DNA from: Cinclus cinclus | Lineage: Eukaryota; Chordata; Aves; Passeriformes; Cinclidae | Direction of reading: 5' to 3' | Assembly (NCBI RefSeq): GCF_963662255.1 | Contig: NC_085047.1 | Location: forward strand, 45,911,006 to 45,975,005 | Length of the DNA stretch: 64,000 bases | In this document: piece after piece, positions 26,401 through 40,071 of the stretch | Layout of the letters: each line of letters begins with the position of its first letter | Position numbering within the stretch: position 1 is the first letter of the stretch | Made by a program: the position numbers and the translations under genes | The notes under the pieces: generated by a model | What the model was told of the DNA's origin: nothing | What the model saw: the letters and a program-made list of their open reading frames with translations, nothing else | Database searches by the model: none

Positions 26401-29400
26401 GATGCTGGATGCCCTTTGTATTGCACCCTGTCATTGTCCCCTTAGCAGTACAAATTTAATCTAGACTTTTTAGCAGAAAAATCCAGCGCACGGCTGGCAA
26501 TGACCATGTGAGTGTATACACATGCTGTGCTGTCCTGTATGCTTAAACAGCTACTCAGTTTGTCCCCTGCTAATGTGTACAAAGATGCCTTGAAATCAAA
26601 AATACCTTCCTGGCACTGCCTTTGTGATTAAATTTTTCTTATAAGTAATGATTAAAAATTTCAGCCAAGAGAAACAGAGCAAAAATAAAGACAGGGAGAA
26701 AGAGCCACTACAATGCTAGGTGAACTAAATTGCTACTGCCATTTCAAATACTTTATGAGGTTCAATGTGTATATGGGGAAATCACTGGCATGCACATTTT
26801 CAGACTAAACACTACTTTTCATGAACTTCATTCATTCAAAGAGGCAGTTTAAAATAAAATTGGTTTCTATAGAGGTGTTGAGCATTACTGTTTCACATTG
26901 ACCTGAGTGTCTGCTATGGATGCTTCACTTTTTTGAAAACCAGTCCCATACTGACCATACAGCATTTCTATTTGCATCTGAGTATGTGTGCCTCGATGTG
27001 TAGCAAGTAATAAAATTGATTTTTCCAGTGTTCAAAAAAAGAAAGGTAAAGAATGTCACTGGAGTTCAAAGTATCACTGATTTGATCCACATCTCAGTTG
27101 TTGATCTGGGAGAAACTTTCTCTTCCAAAGAGAAGCTGGCCTCATTAACACTGACGTTAATCTTTAACAGCAGAAAGGAAGGACTGGTTCCTTAATTTAA
27201 ACCAGCTCTATTGATTGCATACATAAGGAGAAGGAAAAGCAGGGATTTCTGTATAATGTTTGTGCTCCTTCATCATACTTTAAAAATTAAATTAAATTAA
27301 ACAATTCTGTTGACCTCAGCAGTGGGTTTGTGGGTTCAGGGTGATGACTGTAACCATCCAGCCCACCTTCTTCTGTAAAATCTACCATTGACTGCTAATG
27401 GTCTTGATGGATTGATCTTGATTTTCTCTTTCCAAGTGAAATCTTATATTTTGCCTCAGAAACAGTCCAACATCTTGTTTAACTGTCCAAAGAATGGTTT
27501 TGGGATGGAGGCTGCACTCTTTCCCAACACCAATTGCCTTGTGGAAAGCTTTCTGGCTTTGGAAACACTGAATGCTTCAACACCTATCACAACTTTTCCT
27601 CTTCTTTCTTAAAAGATGTTTAATCTACATTTGGCCAGGTACTTTAAATGGAGTGGAAAGTCTTGCTGGGAAATGGGAGAAGACCTCCTTGTGAAAATAA
27701 CCTTAAAGCCTCTAACAGACTTTCCTGAAGGCTGCAGACAATAAACCACTAATTTTGGCATGACAGAAGGAAGTCAAGTCCAGAATTAGCAGACTTTTCT
27801 AGTTCACATCATATCTGACCTCCCTCCACAATACATATTTAAAGCATATTTGTTGTTTCTGGAAGAATTATGTCTGACAGGAGAGCTGTCTCTTGAAAAT
27901 TCAGGGTAGCTATTCATCAGAATAGATGTCAAAAGCTTTGGTCACAACCACTCAGCCAAAGCCTTCTTTCTGACAAAAAATATTTTCTTTATTGATGCAG
28001 ATAAAGATGACAGGCTTGACTGATTGTTGTTCAGTTTCATGCTGTTAATATTAATGTGCATTTTACAAAATAATCCTGCATTTGCAGCACTTCATAATTT
28101 TGGAAAATTACAGAGATTTGAATGTAAATACTTTTTTTTTCAGTATCTCCTCATCTCAAAGGCAATAAAATCTAGTGACATTTTGAAGTGATTTGGTGAA
28201 GGCTACAGTGTGAACAGAAAACCTAGCTCGAGGAAGCATCACTTCATTCAGTTCTGCCCCTCTACTCCTTCTTAAACTTAGAAAGTCCAGTATGACATTG
28301 GTCAGATCTGTAGTAAATCAAGATAGAAGAGAAGGTCACTGAATGGGTCAGATATTCTCATAAAATTGATTTAATTTGCAGGGCACCCCTTTGGCTGTCC
28401 AAGCCTTGTGACTTTTCTGTAGAAACCACTGATGTGTATGGACATTAGTAGTGCTTACATTGTCTTGTTTCTTTGATCATAAAACAATTCTTTAAGGCAA
28501 CAGAATACAAAGCTTAAGAGTATTTTTTCCATAGAAGTACATCACTGAAAAGGATGTCCAAGGTCACTGGGTCTTGCCTTGCTCTGCAGTAATATTCCAT
28601 AAAGACCTTTATGAAGTGAATTAGTTTCACCTCAGAATTTGCTATTTATATTGCAAATATGAATATTTCCACTGTTCCACTGTTCTTGTTTCAGAGCCTC
28701 CTTTCCATGATGGCAAAAAAATATCCTTCTCAAGTAAATGTATTCAATTTCCCAAGCAAATGTATTCTTTCATCAGGATAAGGAGTAGGCAGGCAACTGA
28801 AGAGGTAGGGGAGGGTCTGTCAAACCTTGGTAAGGAGGTGGGATAAGACTTTCAATTTTCCTGAAGAGCACAGGAAGAAAACAATTAAAAACCCCACCTA
28901 CAAAGAGAGCCTTCCCCAGCACACAGAATTTGGTGCCCACTACCTTACCCACACATCCAGATTTTCCCACCAAACTATGACCAACCCTCCCAGTTGACCA
29001 ACTTAAATAGCTAGAAAGATACTGGCCTGAATAGTCTGACTGAAAGCTTTCCCTAAAAGTTTTTTTAGCCTTACCTCCCACAGCTCCACAAGAACTGGCC
29101 AGCCCTTCTCATCCTCTCCCTGATGCACCCACAAAACTCCAGAGTCACCTAGGAAGACACCTGGTGCCCACCCTTTCTTGCTCTCTTATGGCATCTACTG
29201 TGCTCTTACTGCAAAACTGAATTACTGCCTGAAGGGCCTTATTTCCAGCAAAGCAATTTAATCTGTGTGACTGGGAATTCTCAAGACAAGACTAGGTTTT
29301 GTGCCAGAATTGTCTATGCTGTTTAAATAATCCTATTTCTTCAGTGTTATGTTTCTCTTTCATGTTCTCCTCTCCTCTCTGCCACCTCCAGTTAAATTCT

Positions 29401-32400
29401 GGAAAGCAATAATGTCCACTTTCTAAATTTAGTTCAGCAGAAGAAATTAAGATCTTTTTTATTTCTCTCAAAGGAGATCCCCACTATTTCCTCCATCATG
29501 CAAACAACCCTTTTTAAACAGTGTCTACTCCTCTGCAATTTACTCCTCCTCGAGCATTCCCAGCTAAAGCAAAGAGTTACATTCCATGGGCACACATGTT
29601 GGTGAGGTTATATCCAGTGGAAATATCTTGCCTTGTTCATTGTTTGAACAAAATTGTCCATTTCACAGCTGTAATAGAGTTGTTCCTCACACTGGTCCCA
29701 TGGTGGCTACTAATTACACCCAGCTCTTAACAACACATCTCTTTTTCTCCACTTAGGTCTTTCTCAGTGTTTAATTCCTACATTACTGCACAAGTTACTT
29801 TTTTTTTCTTTCTGCTTTGTATTGTTTCCCTTTGGGTTTTTTCCCCTTTTCTATCACTGCACTTTTGAAGACTGTCCCCTTTTTTCCTGCGTGACATACC
29901 TATCAAGGTCTGTTTGAAGGCAGTGCCTACCAGCTTGCCTTTCCATGGCTTCCAGTCACTCTGACAGCCACTCCTCATGGTCCTGCAGACCACAGACTTC
30001 CAGGTTTTGTACACGGAGGCTGCTGCAGACTTGGAGGTGAGAGAAATGAGCAGAACTCTCTCTCACACACTTTCTTGCTTGGCACTTTTTCACATTTCTA
30101 ATTTAAATTCTATCATCTGTTCTCTGCTGAGCGAGAAAGGTGATTGCATTGACACAGGCCATCTGTATAGTGGAAGGTGTAAGAATGAAAAATGTTCTGC
30201 TGCCGCCATAGAAAACAGTCCAAGGGATTTGTGCTTTAGGTATTACAGTAAAATGTGTCTTTGGATAAGAATACTTTTGGAGTTTCTGCTACCTCATGGT
30301 AGTTCCCTTTAATTTTGTCTTAATATTCTTCAACTGCATTTTAAAAAAGGCTTTGGAATAATAGGTCTATTTATCTCAATCCTAATAATAAGCACAATAA
30401 AAATGTTCTTTCAGCTTATAAATATTTCCCCTCTGAAATTACTAAAAGTCTCTTGCTGACATCAGCTCTGAGGAATTCCTCATGCTTGTTAGTTAGATTT
30501 ACATTATTCACTATTTAAAGCAGGAGAATTTAGCTAGCATTACACTAGTATAACAACCCAAAAAATAATAAGGTAATTATTTGCATGCTCAGTACCACAA
30601 ATTAATTCCAAGAACTTTGCTCAATCCGTATTTATTTGCATTCTGATTTACCTCTTTATACTTACCTGAAGACTTTAAGTTTTGTAAAGATGAGCAAATA
30701 AAAAGAAACTGGTTGTTATTCATGTTTTATTCAAAAGACCTGAAGAGTTTTATTCTGAGAGAAGTGCAGATGGTTGGGCAAGAGGACTGTAGACCTAGGA
30801 TGACATCTAAGGTGGCATAGAGGTGAGAAGTGTTCAAAAGATGGAATGAACATCACCAGAAATTAAATGGAAAGCAAGAACCAAAAAGGCTATCAAGAAA
30901 ATGAGGCAGCTGGAACTGAAATAAGCTGGAGACGATGGGGGAGCTTCTGCTCATCTCCTTCAGACACCTCACTCCAGAACTACAAAAGCCCAAGAAGTGT
31001 CTCCCTTGCAGATGCCACTGAAGCCAGAAGTAATGAAACACAAGCACCACTGGCCCTGAGAGAGACTTGGGTGGGCATCAGTAAAAATGCTTACAGCACA
31101 TCTGATTTTAAAAATATTTATTTCATGACACATCCATACAAAGCTTTCCTAACCACAAACTTTTGAAGAGAAGGGATGAAGACTCTGCTAGGATGGCATA
31201 ACATGTACATACACCATGATCCTTAAGTTGTTTGACTTCATAAGGGTGAAGCCTAGAGGTAAAAAAGGAAAACCACATGCTGATAGAAGTTTTCAAAGAT
31301 GATAAATACTCAAGCACGTTGTGATGAAACGAAAGAACAAACCATTATTTTAAAAAAAAGGTGAGTACTTATTGTTAAATGCCATTTTGAATGGTGTCAG
31401 AAAAAAATTATTTTCAAAATGGAAGAAGAATTTTTATTACTTGAGCAGCATGCTTAGGGAATTGCATATTTGACTGAAGTAATGTGATATTACAGTATTT
31501 TGAGAAGGACAGGTTCATTTTTGTAGTGAACTCACAATTCTCTCCAAAACTTCTAATTCACTTTAATGTGATACATAACAAGGACTAGATTGACTTTACT
31601 ATTTAATAAGTTACCAGATCCCATGTTCCATTGTTCAATATGGAAAGCTTATATCTGACAAGGACTGCATAATAGAAACTGTATTGCTTTCTGCTATGTC
31701 ATGTTTGAAAATGTAAGAGTATTAATGCATTAAAATATGGTGCAGGATAGAGCTAAAGATGAATGAGTCCATTTAGATATGATATTAAAATCCACTGAAA
31801 GATAATTTTGGCAGAGAAAAGTACTTTTTACTTTATTTATAGATGATAGAGTTCTGAGACAATATTGACAATTACAAATAATATCTCAATTACACTGTAT
31901 GAGAAGAGTATGTAAGCTGCACAAACAACAAAATCAAGTATGTTTGTCAACTCAATGCCTATTTCCTTTAAAATGGTGAACCAAGTCCGAGATATTTGTG
32001 GATTCTCATGCCTATGGAAAAGTAACTGGGCATTCAAGTGGCATTTCACTGCCACACACGAAACAGTTCAGAGAAAACAAAAGACTTAAAACCAAAAATT
32101 ATAAAAAATAACAAATGACTGAACATTGTAAGGAAAATGTAAAGGGGAATTGTCTTACAAGCACTGAAAATCACTAATTTAATATACTTCTGGAAAAGGG
32201 AGTTCATAGTATTCAGTGTTGTTGGCAAATAAAGTATGAGACAGCTTAGTCATATGCACATGTTTATTCAGATTTTGGAAAAGGTAACATGATGGCAAGA
32301 CTTCACTGTCCAGAATTATCCATAACTGTCTTATCTGCAGTAACCCACGGGCTCCATGTGTTCTGCTATTTTTAATCTTGATCTCAAAATATTACACTAT

Positions 32401-34321
32401 TTCAAGATCATGAAAAAAAATTTGCAAAGCATGCTCACACATCAAGAGAAACTATTTTCAGGGATTACATTTCAAAACTTAAAATGCTTTCTGCTACTGA
32501 AGAAGCTTTGATAAGATGAGAAAATTTTCCCAACAGTGTTGACAGTAATTGTGGAACATGTAGGTACTAAGCAATTTTTTCAATTTAATTATTTAATGAG
32601 AAGTTTAACCATATTTTTATTTGGAAAAGAAACCAAACTAAGCAAACACAAAATGAGAAAAATATTAGAATGATCCAATTAATGAATCCCAAAACTGCTA
32701 AATTAAAGTATTACAAATACAGAATTTTGTCCATTTGTCTATAAAAATAAGGTACCGGGGTGTAGGAGATGAATTATTAGCTGAGTTCATTTCATAACAG
32801 TGTTACAGGATTGATAGAGGAGAACAGTGAAAAACTCTTCATCATGAAACACCAAGTGGCAAGATCAAAAATTAAATCCTAAAAGCCTAGAAATTCTTAG
32901 AAATTATTACCACTGGCAACGTGACATTTTTTTTGAACCAATGTATTTCTCTGAGGAGCTGGTCTCATTTAATACAAGTAAATATCTTAAAGAGCAATCT
33001 TAAAGCAGCCCCACTCAGGTACAGGATTATGTAGGTCCACAGGAGAAGAACACTTTTCCTTTTTCATTTGCACATAATGAAGTCAGTTACATGGAACTGC
33101 TCATCACTACATTTCAATCTATGGTTCCTTCATATTTACAGAATGAATGCCTTCTGATGATCTGAATTTAGAGATCTCTGTACCTTCTGGAAAGGTACTC
33201 CCAAAATTTAAACAAACTCTCAAATGAGTTTTGTTTGAACTATTCCTGTTATACCTGGTCATGAATCACTCTACAGTCCCAATTTGGATTTTAAAACAAC
33301 TTTTTCATTCAATTGCTAAATGAAGTGGGTGAAGCAGATGGCAGACTATATGAGGAAAATACTGAAATAGCAGGATGCAGAAGTGTTCACAGTGGGACTG
33401 TGGAGCAAACTTATGTCTCCAAATCCAACAACCAAGTCAGAAGGCTCTACCCTAGCACTGCCAAAACCTCCCAGCTGGATGGGTGGAACCACAAGCCCTC
33501 TTTGCTTTACCCTGTGCCTTGGTGCATACTCAGAGTAGCACAGTCCAAGAGTTCAGTGTCTTCCTAAAACCTATTTCACATGAGACATTAGGCCCTTCAT
33601 GCTGTGATTTCTACTTCACTTTGAGCCCTGGTAGGCAGAGTGTAACTGGAAGGTCACAGATATGCAACTCTTGCAGGCATGTCAGAGCCTGAAACAGGCA
33701 AGTCTTGTCCCAGCTTCCTAACGAGACCATCAACATAGGCAAAGCTTTTCATGTAGATGTGTAAACAGGAAAGCATCCAGCTTGGTCCAAAGCTAGAGAA
33801 AGTCCATGAGAAAGCCCCATAAAGCCCATGGATAGCCACTTGTCAACTTCAGTGAGATTTAGATCAAGTTTTTATTGCATTACTTATAGCTCTGGAATCT
33901 ACAGGGGTAAAGAAGCTTTGAACACAAATCCTTAGAAAAGGAAATAGAAAGGGAACACCCTGTGATTTCTCATTCCAATTACAAATTTTGAAGCTAAGGC
34001 AAATAGTCGAAATAAACAAGTGTTTTCACAGCTGCTCATAATGGCTTAAAAGATATAAAGCTTGACTTATAAGTTATTTTTCTATTTTTGAAATGCATCA
34101 TAACTTCCACCCCCTCATGCATTTGCTCAGAGTGCCTGCTAAAAAAATTTGCTGAGGAGTGCATTGCCATCTGCCTACAGTCGAAAGAGACCCACTTTTA
34201 AAAAAAATCTTGTATTCATATTGCTATCAATTTATCCCCAACCTCTGTCTCGATGTGACCTCTTTTCAGTTTCTGAACAAATCCTGTGGTCATGAATACC
34301 AGGCAAGAATAATGAGATTTG
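23464..34321. other. long non-coding desert
   Basis: Nearly 11 kb of AT-rich sequence in which no gene, RNA gene or mobile element is recognisable. Open frames stay at or below about 110 codons, and no two combine into a plausible exon chain. A small ATTAA pentamer run lies at about 27286-27301. Confidence 0.6.
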
Positions 34322-34362
34322 GCAGTACTAGGTAAACGGTTGGACTAAATGATTTTATGAAG
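34322..34362 (+). mobile_element. short CR1 3' remnant
   Basis: GGCAGTACTAGGTAAACGGTTGGACTAAATGATTTTATGAAG resembles the CR1 3' block 'agtgctaggttaatggttggactcgatgatcttaaaggtc'. Only about 40 bp is left and the octamer tail is gone, so the call rests on one conserved word. Confidence 0.55.
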
Positions 34363-36810
34363 TCAGAGAGGAAGAACACCAAGAGGACAAAAAAAAAAAA
34401 ATCTGCCTCCTTACAACTCCACGATTGCATGCACATTTTCTTACTTAAAGTACATTTTATAGCCTGCCAGTTGTCAGTGCTGCAAGTCTCAGCACTCCTC
34501 CTGCTTCTGTTCAGAAGTGATTCTGTAACTTAACAGTTCTCATTTCCACGAGGCATTTCTTCATGTCATGTGAGCATTTAGGATGACCTTTGACATACAT
34601 GTCTCTGTTGTTGCATACTTCAGAAAAGTTTTGACTATTCTGGCTCTCAGAGGAAGGAAAGCTGCAGCCCTTCCCTCGTTGCCAAAGTTAAGACGCTGAG
34701 CTCTGCAGTTGCCTCTGTAGCATTTCTAAACAAGGTTCCAGTGTGGAGCTACACTGATAATGGGGAGCTTTCTTTCTCATAGTGGGAGCATCTCACCCAT
34801 CATGAACAGCACCCCAGCTGTTCTGAGTACTGTTGGTTGAATTGTTCTTCTGGTTAGGGAGGAAAAGCCATGGGACTTGCATGATTCCAGCAAGCCACAC
34901 AACCCAAGGCCACAATGAGTTTCCTTCAGGGAAGGGGATATTCCTGTACTTTTCAGCTAAATAAAGGAAACAAGAAAAGTCTCCATTGCATTTTGTTGAA
35001 GAAGAGTCAGAGGAGAAAGTGGGAACAAAGCCAGACTCCTGGATGTACAGATGAGATGATGTATCTCCAAAACACACATGCAGACCAGCAAAGATGCCTC
35101 TCCTTGGGGCCAAGATTAAATACATCACCTTCTGCATCTTTTATAGGCATGTCATTCTGAAGGACTTAATCAAAGGCAATATGTCCTATAAGCAGATGCT
35201 GCATTAGTACAATGTATGGCAATTACTGTCCTTACAAATTGATATTATGTTATTATATTTTAATAAAGCCATATGTCAGGTATCCTCTTCTTAGCTTTTA
35301 CTCAACTGACTTTCTTTCTATGGTGCAAAGGCAGTAAATTTTCCCAAATTAGTTTTAACTGGAGAGGAGAGAGGAGTATCTTTTTTATTTCTATTTATTT
35401 TCACTGTAGTTCAGACATCAAAACTCACTCTCATTCATCTGAGACAATCTGTGAAACCAGACTTCTCAAAACTGACCTGCTTTTACTCTTTGCAAAAGAG
35501 GTAAGATTTTGCTTGCTTTGCCTCACTGATTATAAAATTTGCCAGTGATAGGGCCTGAAAAGTTTCATAAACTTAATTTTTAACCATTTATCCACACATT
35601 TTATATTCTCACATTTTCTTCATCAAATTATTTCATCTGTAATCCAGAATAGATGGAATAGTGCAAGAGGTCTGAAAGGTGAGGCAGGGAACAAAAATAC
35701 TCCTCAAATATTTCCATTTTGATATTTTAAGTTTAACATACACTGTTCAACTGCTGGGCTTCCAATAAAAGCTCATAGGCAAAGAATGGGTGTTTCAGCC
35801 TTTCAAACTTGATTAGCCAGCTCAATATCATCTTCATGAATGAGCCTTAAAAGGGAAAGCCTGAAATGCCAGTTTTGCCTAAAGACATTTCACTATGTAC
35901 TTCACATGATGTACTGGGACATGTTTGTATTTTCAGTAATATTATTCTTTACAGTATTCCTCTAGCTGAAAGCCTAAAATTTCAAATGCTCCTGTTAATT
36001 TTGGACCCCATATCTTGGAAGTCATCTGGATGACCTTAGCAAAAAAAAACACACTCGAAAACTGAAGAGCAGGTTTTTTTTCATAAAATTGCAGGTCTAG
36101 AACAACAGAACTGATTGGACTGTAGTTGGTACAAGTAACTGTTTGGATCATAGTTTCTCTGCTAAAGGGTGCATGGTCCCCTCATTCAGCTTCAAGGGTG
36201 GTCAGGAGGGGCAAGTCAGCATTTAGATACAAAGTCTTAGAGATGCCAAGTCTTGTATTGTGCCTTTGAACATGAATCAGACATCTCTTATGTTCTGAAT
36301 CCAAAAGGGGATCAAAAAGGGCATGAGGCTGAATGTTATGTATCATTATTTCTTTATCAGAGACTGAGGTACGACCACATCCTGGGGTTGCTAGGCCGAC
36401 AGATGTGAGATTCTTGTACCTAGAGGTCACAGAAATGCTTTGGCAAACTCAAGGTTTGTAAGTCTTCTTTTCCTTTGAAGAGATCACTGATCAACTCTAC
36501 TGATTTTAGTGCTGTTCTTAGCTTGCCCTGTTGTAAACAAGAGAATGAAAAGCAGACAGTTACACAAGTAACAACTCTTGTAATGATAGCTGCAATATTT
36601 TGTCAGAGTTCAGATACATAGAGAGATGAAATCAAATAACTGGAACTGAAACATGGCAAGAAATAAAAGCATCATAATTTTTCAAACACAGTAATAAGAG
36701 CAAAAATATATCAGACACTCTGCAGAGGCAATAATGCTACAACAGAAAGACACAGAAACAAAATGAAACCGTAGCCAAAAAACTAAGTGTATTTTGTAAC
36801 TGCACGTGTT
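34363..36810. other. non-coding stretch, nothing recognised
   Basis: AT-rich. The 114-codon minus-strand frame at 34793-35137 has no recognisable domain. No repeat family is identified. Confidence 0.55.
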
Positions 36811-36831
36811 GGGGAAAGGGTGGGGGTGGGG
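36811..36831 (+). other. G-quadruplex motif
   Basis: Four G-runs of 4, 3, 5 and 4 with loops AAA, T and T fit the G3+N1-7 quadruplex rule with very short loops, which predicts a stable parallel fold. The motif stands alone in AT-rich sequence and I see no promoter elements beside it. Confidence 0.85.
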
Positions 36832-39800
36832 AGAGAATGTGCTGGCACCCATCAGAAAACTATTTAATGGTAAGCATGGGGAAGATCTGTCTCAACCCAA
36901 GGTGTCAGTAGCAGTAGTTATGAGGCGAAGAAAGAGTGGTAACAACCAGATGGGACAAGACAATAGGAACTTGCAATTGCTAAAGGTACTCTCAAGGACA
37001 AAAAAGCCAAAACACTAAATCCTTTAAAGCTGCCTCAGGTGCAGAAAAGTGGCAATGGTTTTTACAAAGGTTTTCAAAATAGATTCGAGGATTTCTAAGC
37101 AAGTAAGCTCAACATTTCACTGAGGAAATTGGTAGCATCTCTTCCCTGGAATAGAATTAGCAGCTACAAAGTGGTGAAGATCAACACAGTCTTTACAGAG
37201 ATCAGTCCTCAGAAATCTGCCAGAATTTTCTGATTATACTTCAAAAAACATGTGGACAAAGAGGATGCTTTTAATATAATCTACTTTCATTTCCTAAACA
37301 CATTTGGCAGGGCTTACTCTGAGACACTTTCAAAGAAACAACCTAAAATGGACAAGAGAAAAGGTCTTCACACGACTACATGACAAGAAAACAAAGGGTA
37401 AGAATATTTACTTCATTTTCATGACTGGGAAGTTGTTATGAGGCCCTGTCTGCGGCCCCATTGCTCACCATCTCTTTAAAGAGAGAGATAATATGCATAA
37501 GGGTTGTCAATGTTTGTTAAGAATACCACGGTGTGCAAGGTAATACAAATGCCAGCTGAGTGCAAAAATGCAGAAGGGTCTTATGGTTAAGTGATCAAGG
37601 GAGAAAATGAAAGTCTGGTACAGGTGAAACCTAAAATTACAGAAAGGAGAGAAATCATAACTGTCTAATTCCTAAGAAATAGTTTTCTGTGGTTAATGTA
37701 GCTCATGTCATTTCCTGGAGATTGTGTCACTGTAATTTCCAACCCCACCAATTTGTGGTGAAAACATCTGTTAGAATTATAAACACCAACCCTGAAATGG
37801 CAATCTGAAGTCAAGCAAAATTACCTTTTGGGTAAATGGGAATGACACTTCTTGAAAATAAGCCAGAGGCCTATAGATGCAAATAGAGGGGAAACTTGAA
37901 TTGCTCTAGAAAATAATGAAGTAAGAGCAAGTGCTTTCCAGCATACTACGTACCAGAGCTGCAATCTGATCATTATATCCACTCAGTCCCCTGGAACACA
38001 GTATATTCCATGATTTCACAAATAATCAGGTGGTGTCATTCCTAAACCTGTGATTTCTCCTAAATACTCCAAGAATGTTTCATAATGAACAGTATGATTT
38101 TCTCTTGTGTCTCTCTAATGGAAACTAAATACATTTTCCTTTTGCTACCAAATACACACACAAAAATCTGACTCTAGGTAGATTTATTGTACAGGCTGCC
38201 AGAACCCTGACTAGAAAAGATCCTCCTTACACGATATCTTGATGAAGGACAGAAAGGACCACTAGAACACAGACCACTAGAACACCACAGAGCTGCTGCA
38301 GAGGCCAGTGCTTTCAGGTGATGTAACAGCAATTGACTGTCCCAAGGGAGGAGCTTGCTCCCTTGTGAAGAGAGCCTTCCAGCCTTTATTTCCCTGGACA
38401 CATCAGGGAAGTCTTCCATACGACATGTGCCAAAGAACCAGGGGATGCTACATACTCGTTAGAAGGTATCTGTGAGACATGTTGCTGCATGTAATTTGCC
38501 CTGGAGGGAGGAAGTGGTTTATCCCCAGACAGTCACGATAGGGAGAATTTAAACAAGTTCAACAACAGAAGGAAAGCGTGGAGGCCAGCAGTAAGCATAT
38601 AAAAAATTTAAATGGACAGCTTTTATTCTTGATTTCATGATCTATTCCAGCTTTCAGACACATCTGTCTGTCCCTTTGAAAAGACTGCCTCATGGAGGGA
38701 AGGCTGCCACCCTGCATCTCAGACCCTCCAGAATTCCTTGATAGACTACATAAAGAGCAGATATGACCAAAAGGCTGCTTGCTAGAGCCTGAACAGGGGA
38801 GTGTCTACCCTGGCAACTCAGCTGAGACAGAAGAAGGAAGGACAGCACCCTATAAACCCAAAATTTCAACATGGAACAGCATCTCCTAATCTTCCCTGAG
38901 GACCCTGGGTGGTCACACTGCCCAAGCACTGCCTGCAAGATTCAAGTCCTAAAGCCCTCTCAGAACTGCCCTAATGGCTTTGTAGGTACAGTCTTTGTTT
39001 GAGAAAGAATTGGTAATTTTTTTCTTCAATCTGACTAGGTGCCTCAGAAACCTTTATTAGTTCCTTTACCTCAAGAACACGACGGCAGGCATAATGTGAG
39101 TTCCCATCCCTTTAAGGTTTTGACCTGGAGAATGCCCATACTGGGCTTTTTCTCTCACTGCAACACAGAAACCCAAGTGTGAACGTAAATGGACCCAGGA
39201 TAAGGCATTTAGGGTTCCATATTGTTACTGATGATGAGAGGAGCTGGACTGACTCTGGGAGTTCTGACTCCTGTGGTGTCCATCCCCAGGAATAACTCCT
39301 GGCCATCAAGGGCCACTGTACATAGACCCCACAACACTTGCTGCCAAGCCAAAGGCTAGGACCTCCCCTTGGCCTGGCTGGGTGACACAGGGCCATGCAC
39401 TGCCCTTTCCCTCAACAGCATCTGGAAATACAGCTCAGGTAGCAGAAGAAGAGGCAGGGCTGCAGCAGTGGGGAAGAATGAGAACACCCTGTGTCCAGAG
39501 GAAAACAGCTCCTCTGGTTCCTCTTCCTGGCATGCTGTCTGCACATTTGTACACATTCATGGAGCAAAGGATGGTGCTGGTGTCTCTTTGCAACAGCTGT
39601 GGACAACTTTTGCTCTCTATGAGAAGGGACAAAAATACCTAAGTACACACACTGGCTGCAAGTACATACAGTAGAAGCCAAAAGATCAAACTACTTCAAC
39701 TAAATATGCACAGTACTGGCAAAGGCTATCCAAACATCCTGGCACCACTCTGGGCTCCAGTATGGCTCAGGTATCCCACTGTGACTCAGAGCAGGGGAAT

Positions 39801-39891
39801 AAGTAATACATACATACACACTGGATGAAGGGTGTGTACATGGGCTGAAGGGCAAGTCTGGGTGTTTCGGATCTGTTGCTCAAAGTAAACA
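36832..39891. other. non-coding stretch
   Basis: No gene is recognised. ACCACTAGAACAC is duplicated with a 15-bp period at 38259 and 38274. Around 39370-39680 the base composition is more balanced and five frames on both strands are open over the same 300 bases. That pattern indicates few stop triplets by chance rather than coding selection on one frame. Confidence 0.5.
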
Positions 39892-40071
39892 GAATCACAG
39901 AACGGGTCAGGTTGGAAGGGGCCATTGTTAGGGTCATCTGGTCCAACCTCCCTGCTGAAGAAGGCTCTTCCTAGAGCATATGGCATAGAAATGTGTCCAG
40001 AGAGTTGTTTCATACCTCCACAATCTCTCTGGGCAATCTGTTCCAGAGCTTGGTCACCCACACTTGACAAA
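39892..40071 (-). mobile_element. CR1 LINE 3' fragment
   Basis: The plus strand reads GAATCACAGAACGGGTCAGGTTGGAAGGGGCC, then GGTCATCTGGTCCAACCTCCCTGC, and ends near CTCTGGGCAATCTGTTCCAGAGC and GGTCACCC. This is a reversed CR1 3' end of about 180 bp, with its tail at the left. Confidence 0.92.
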
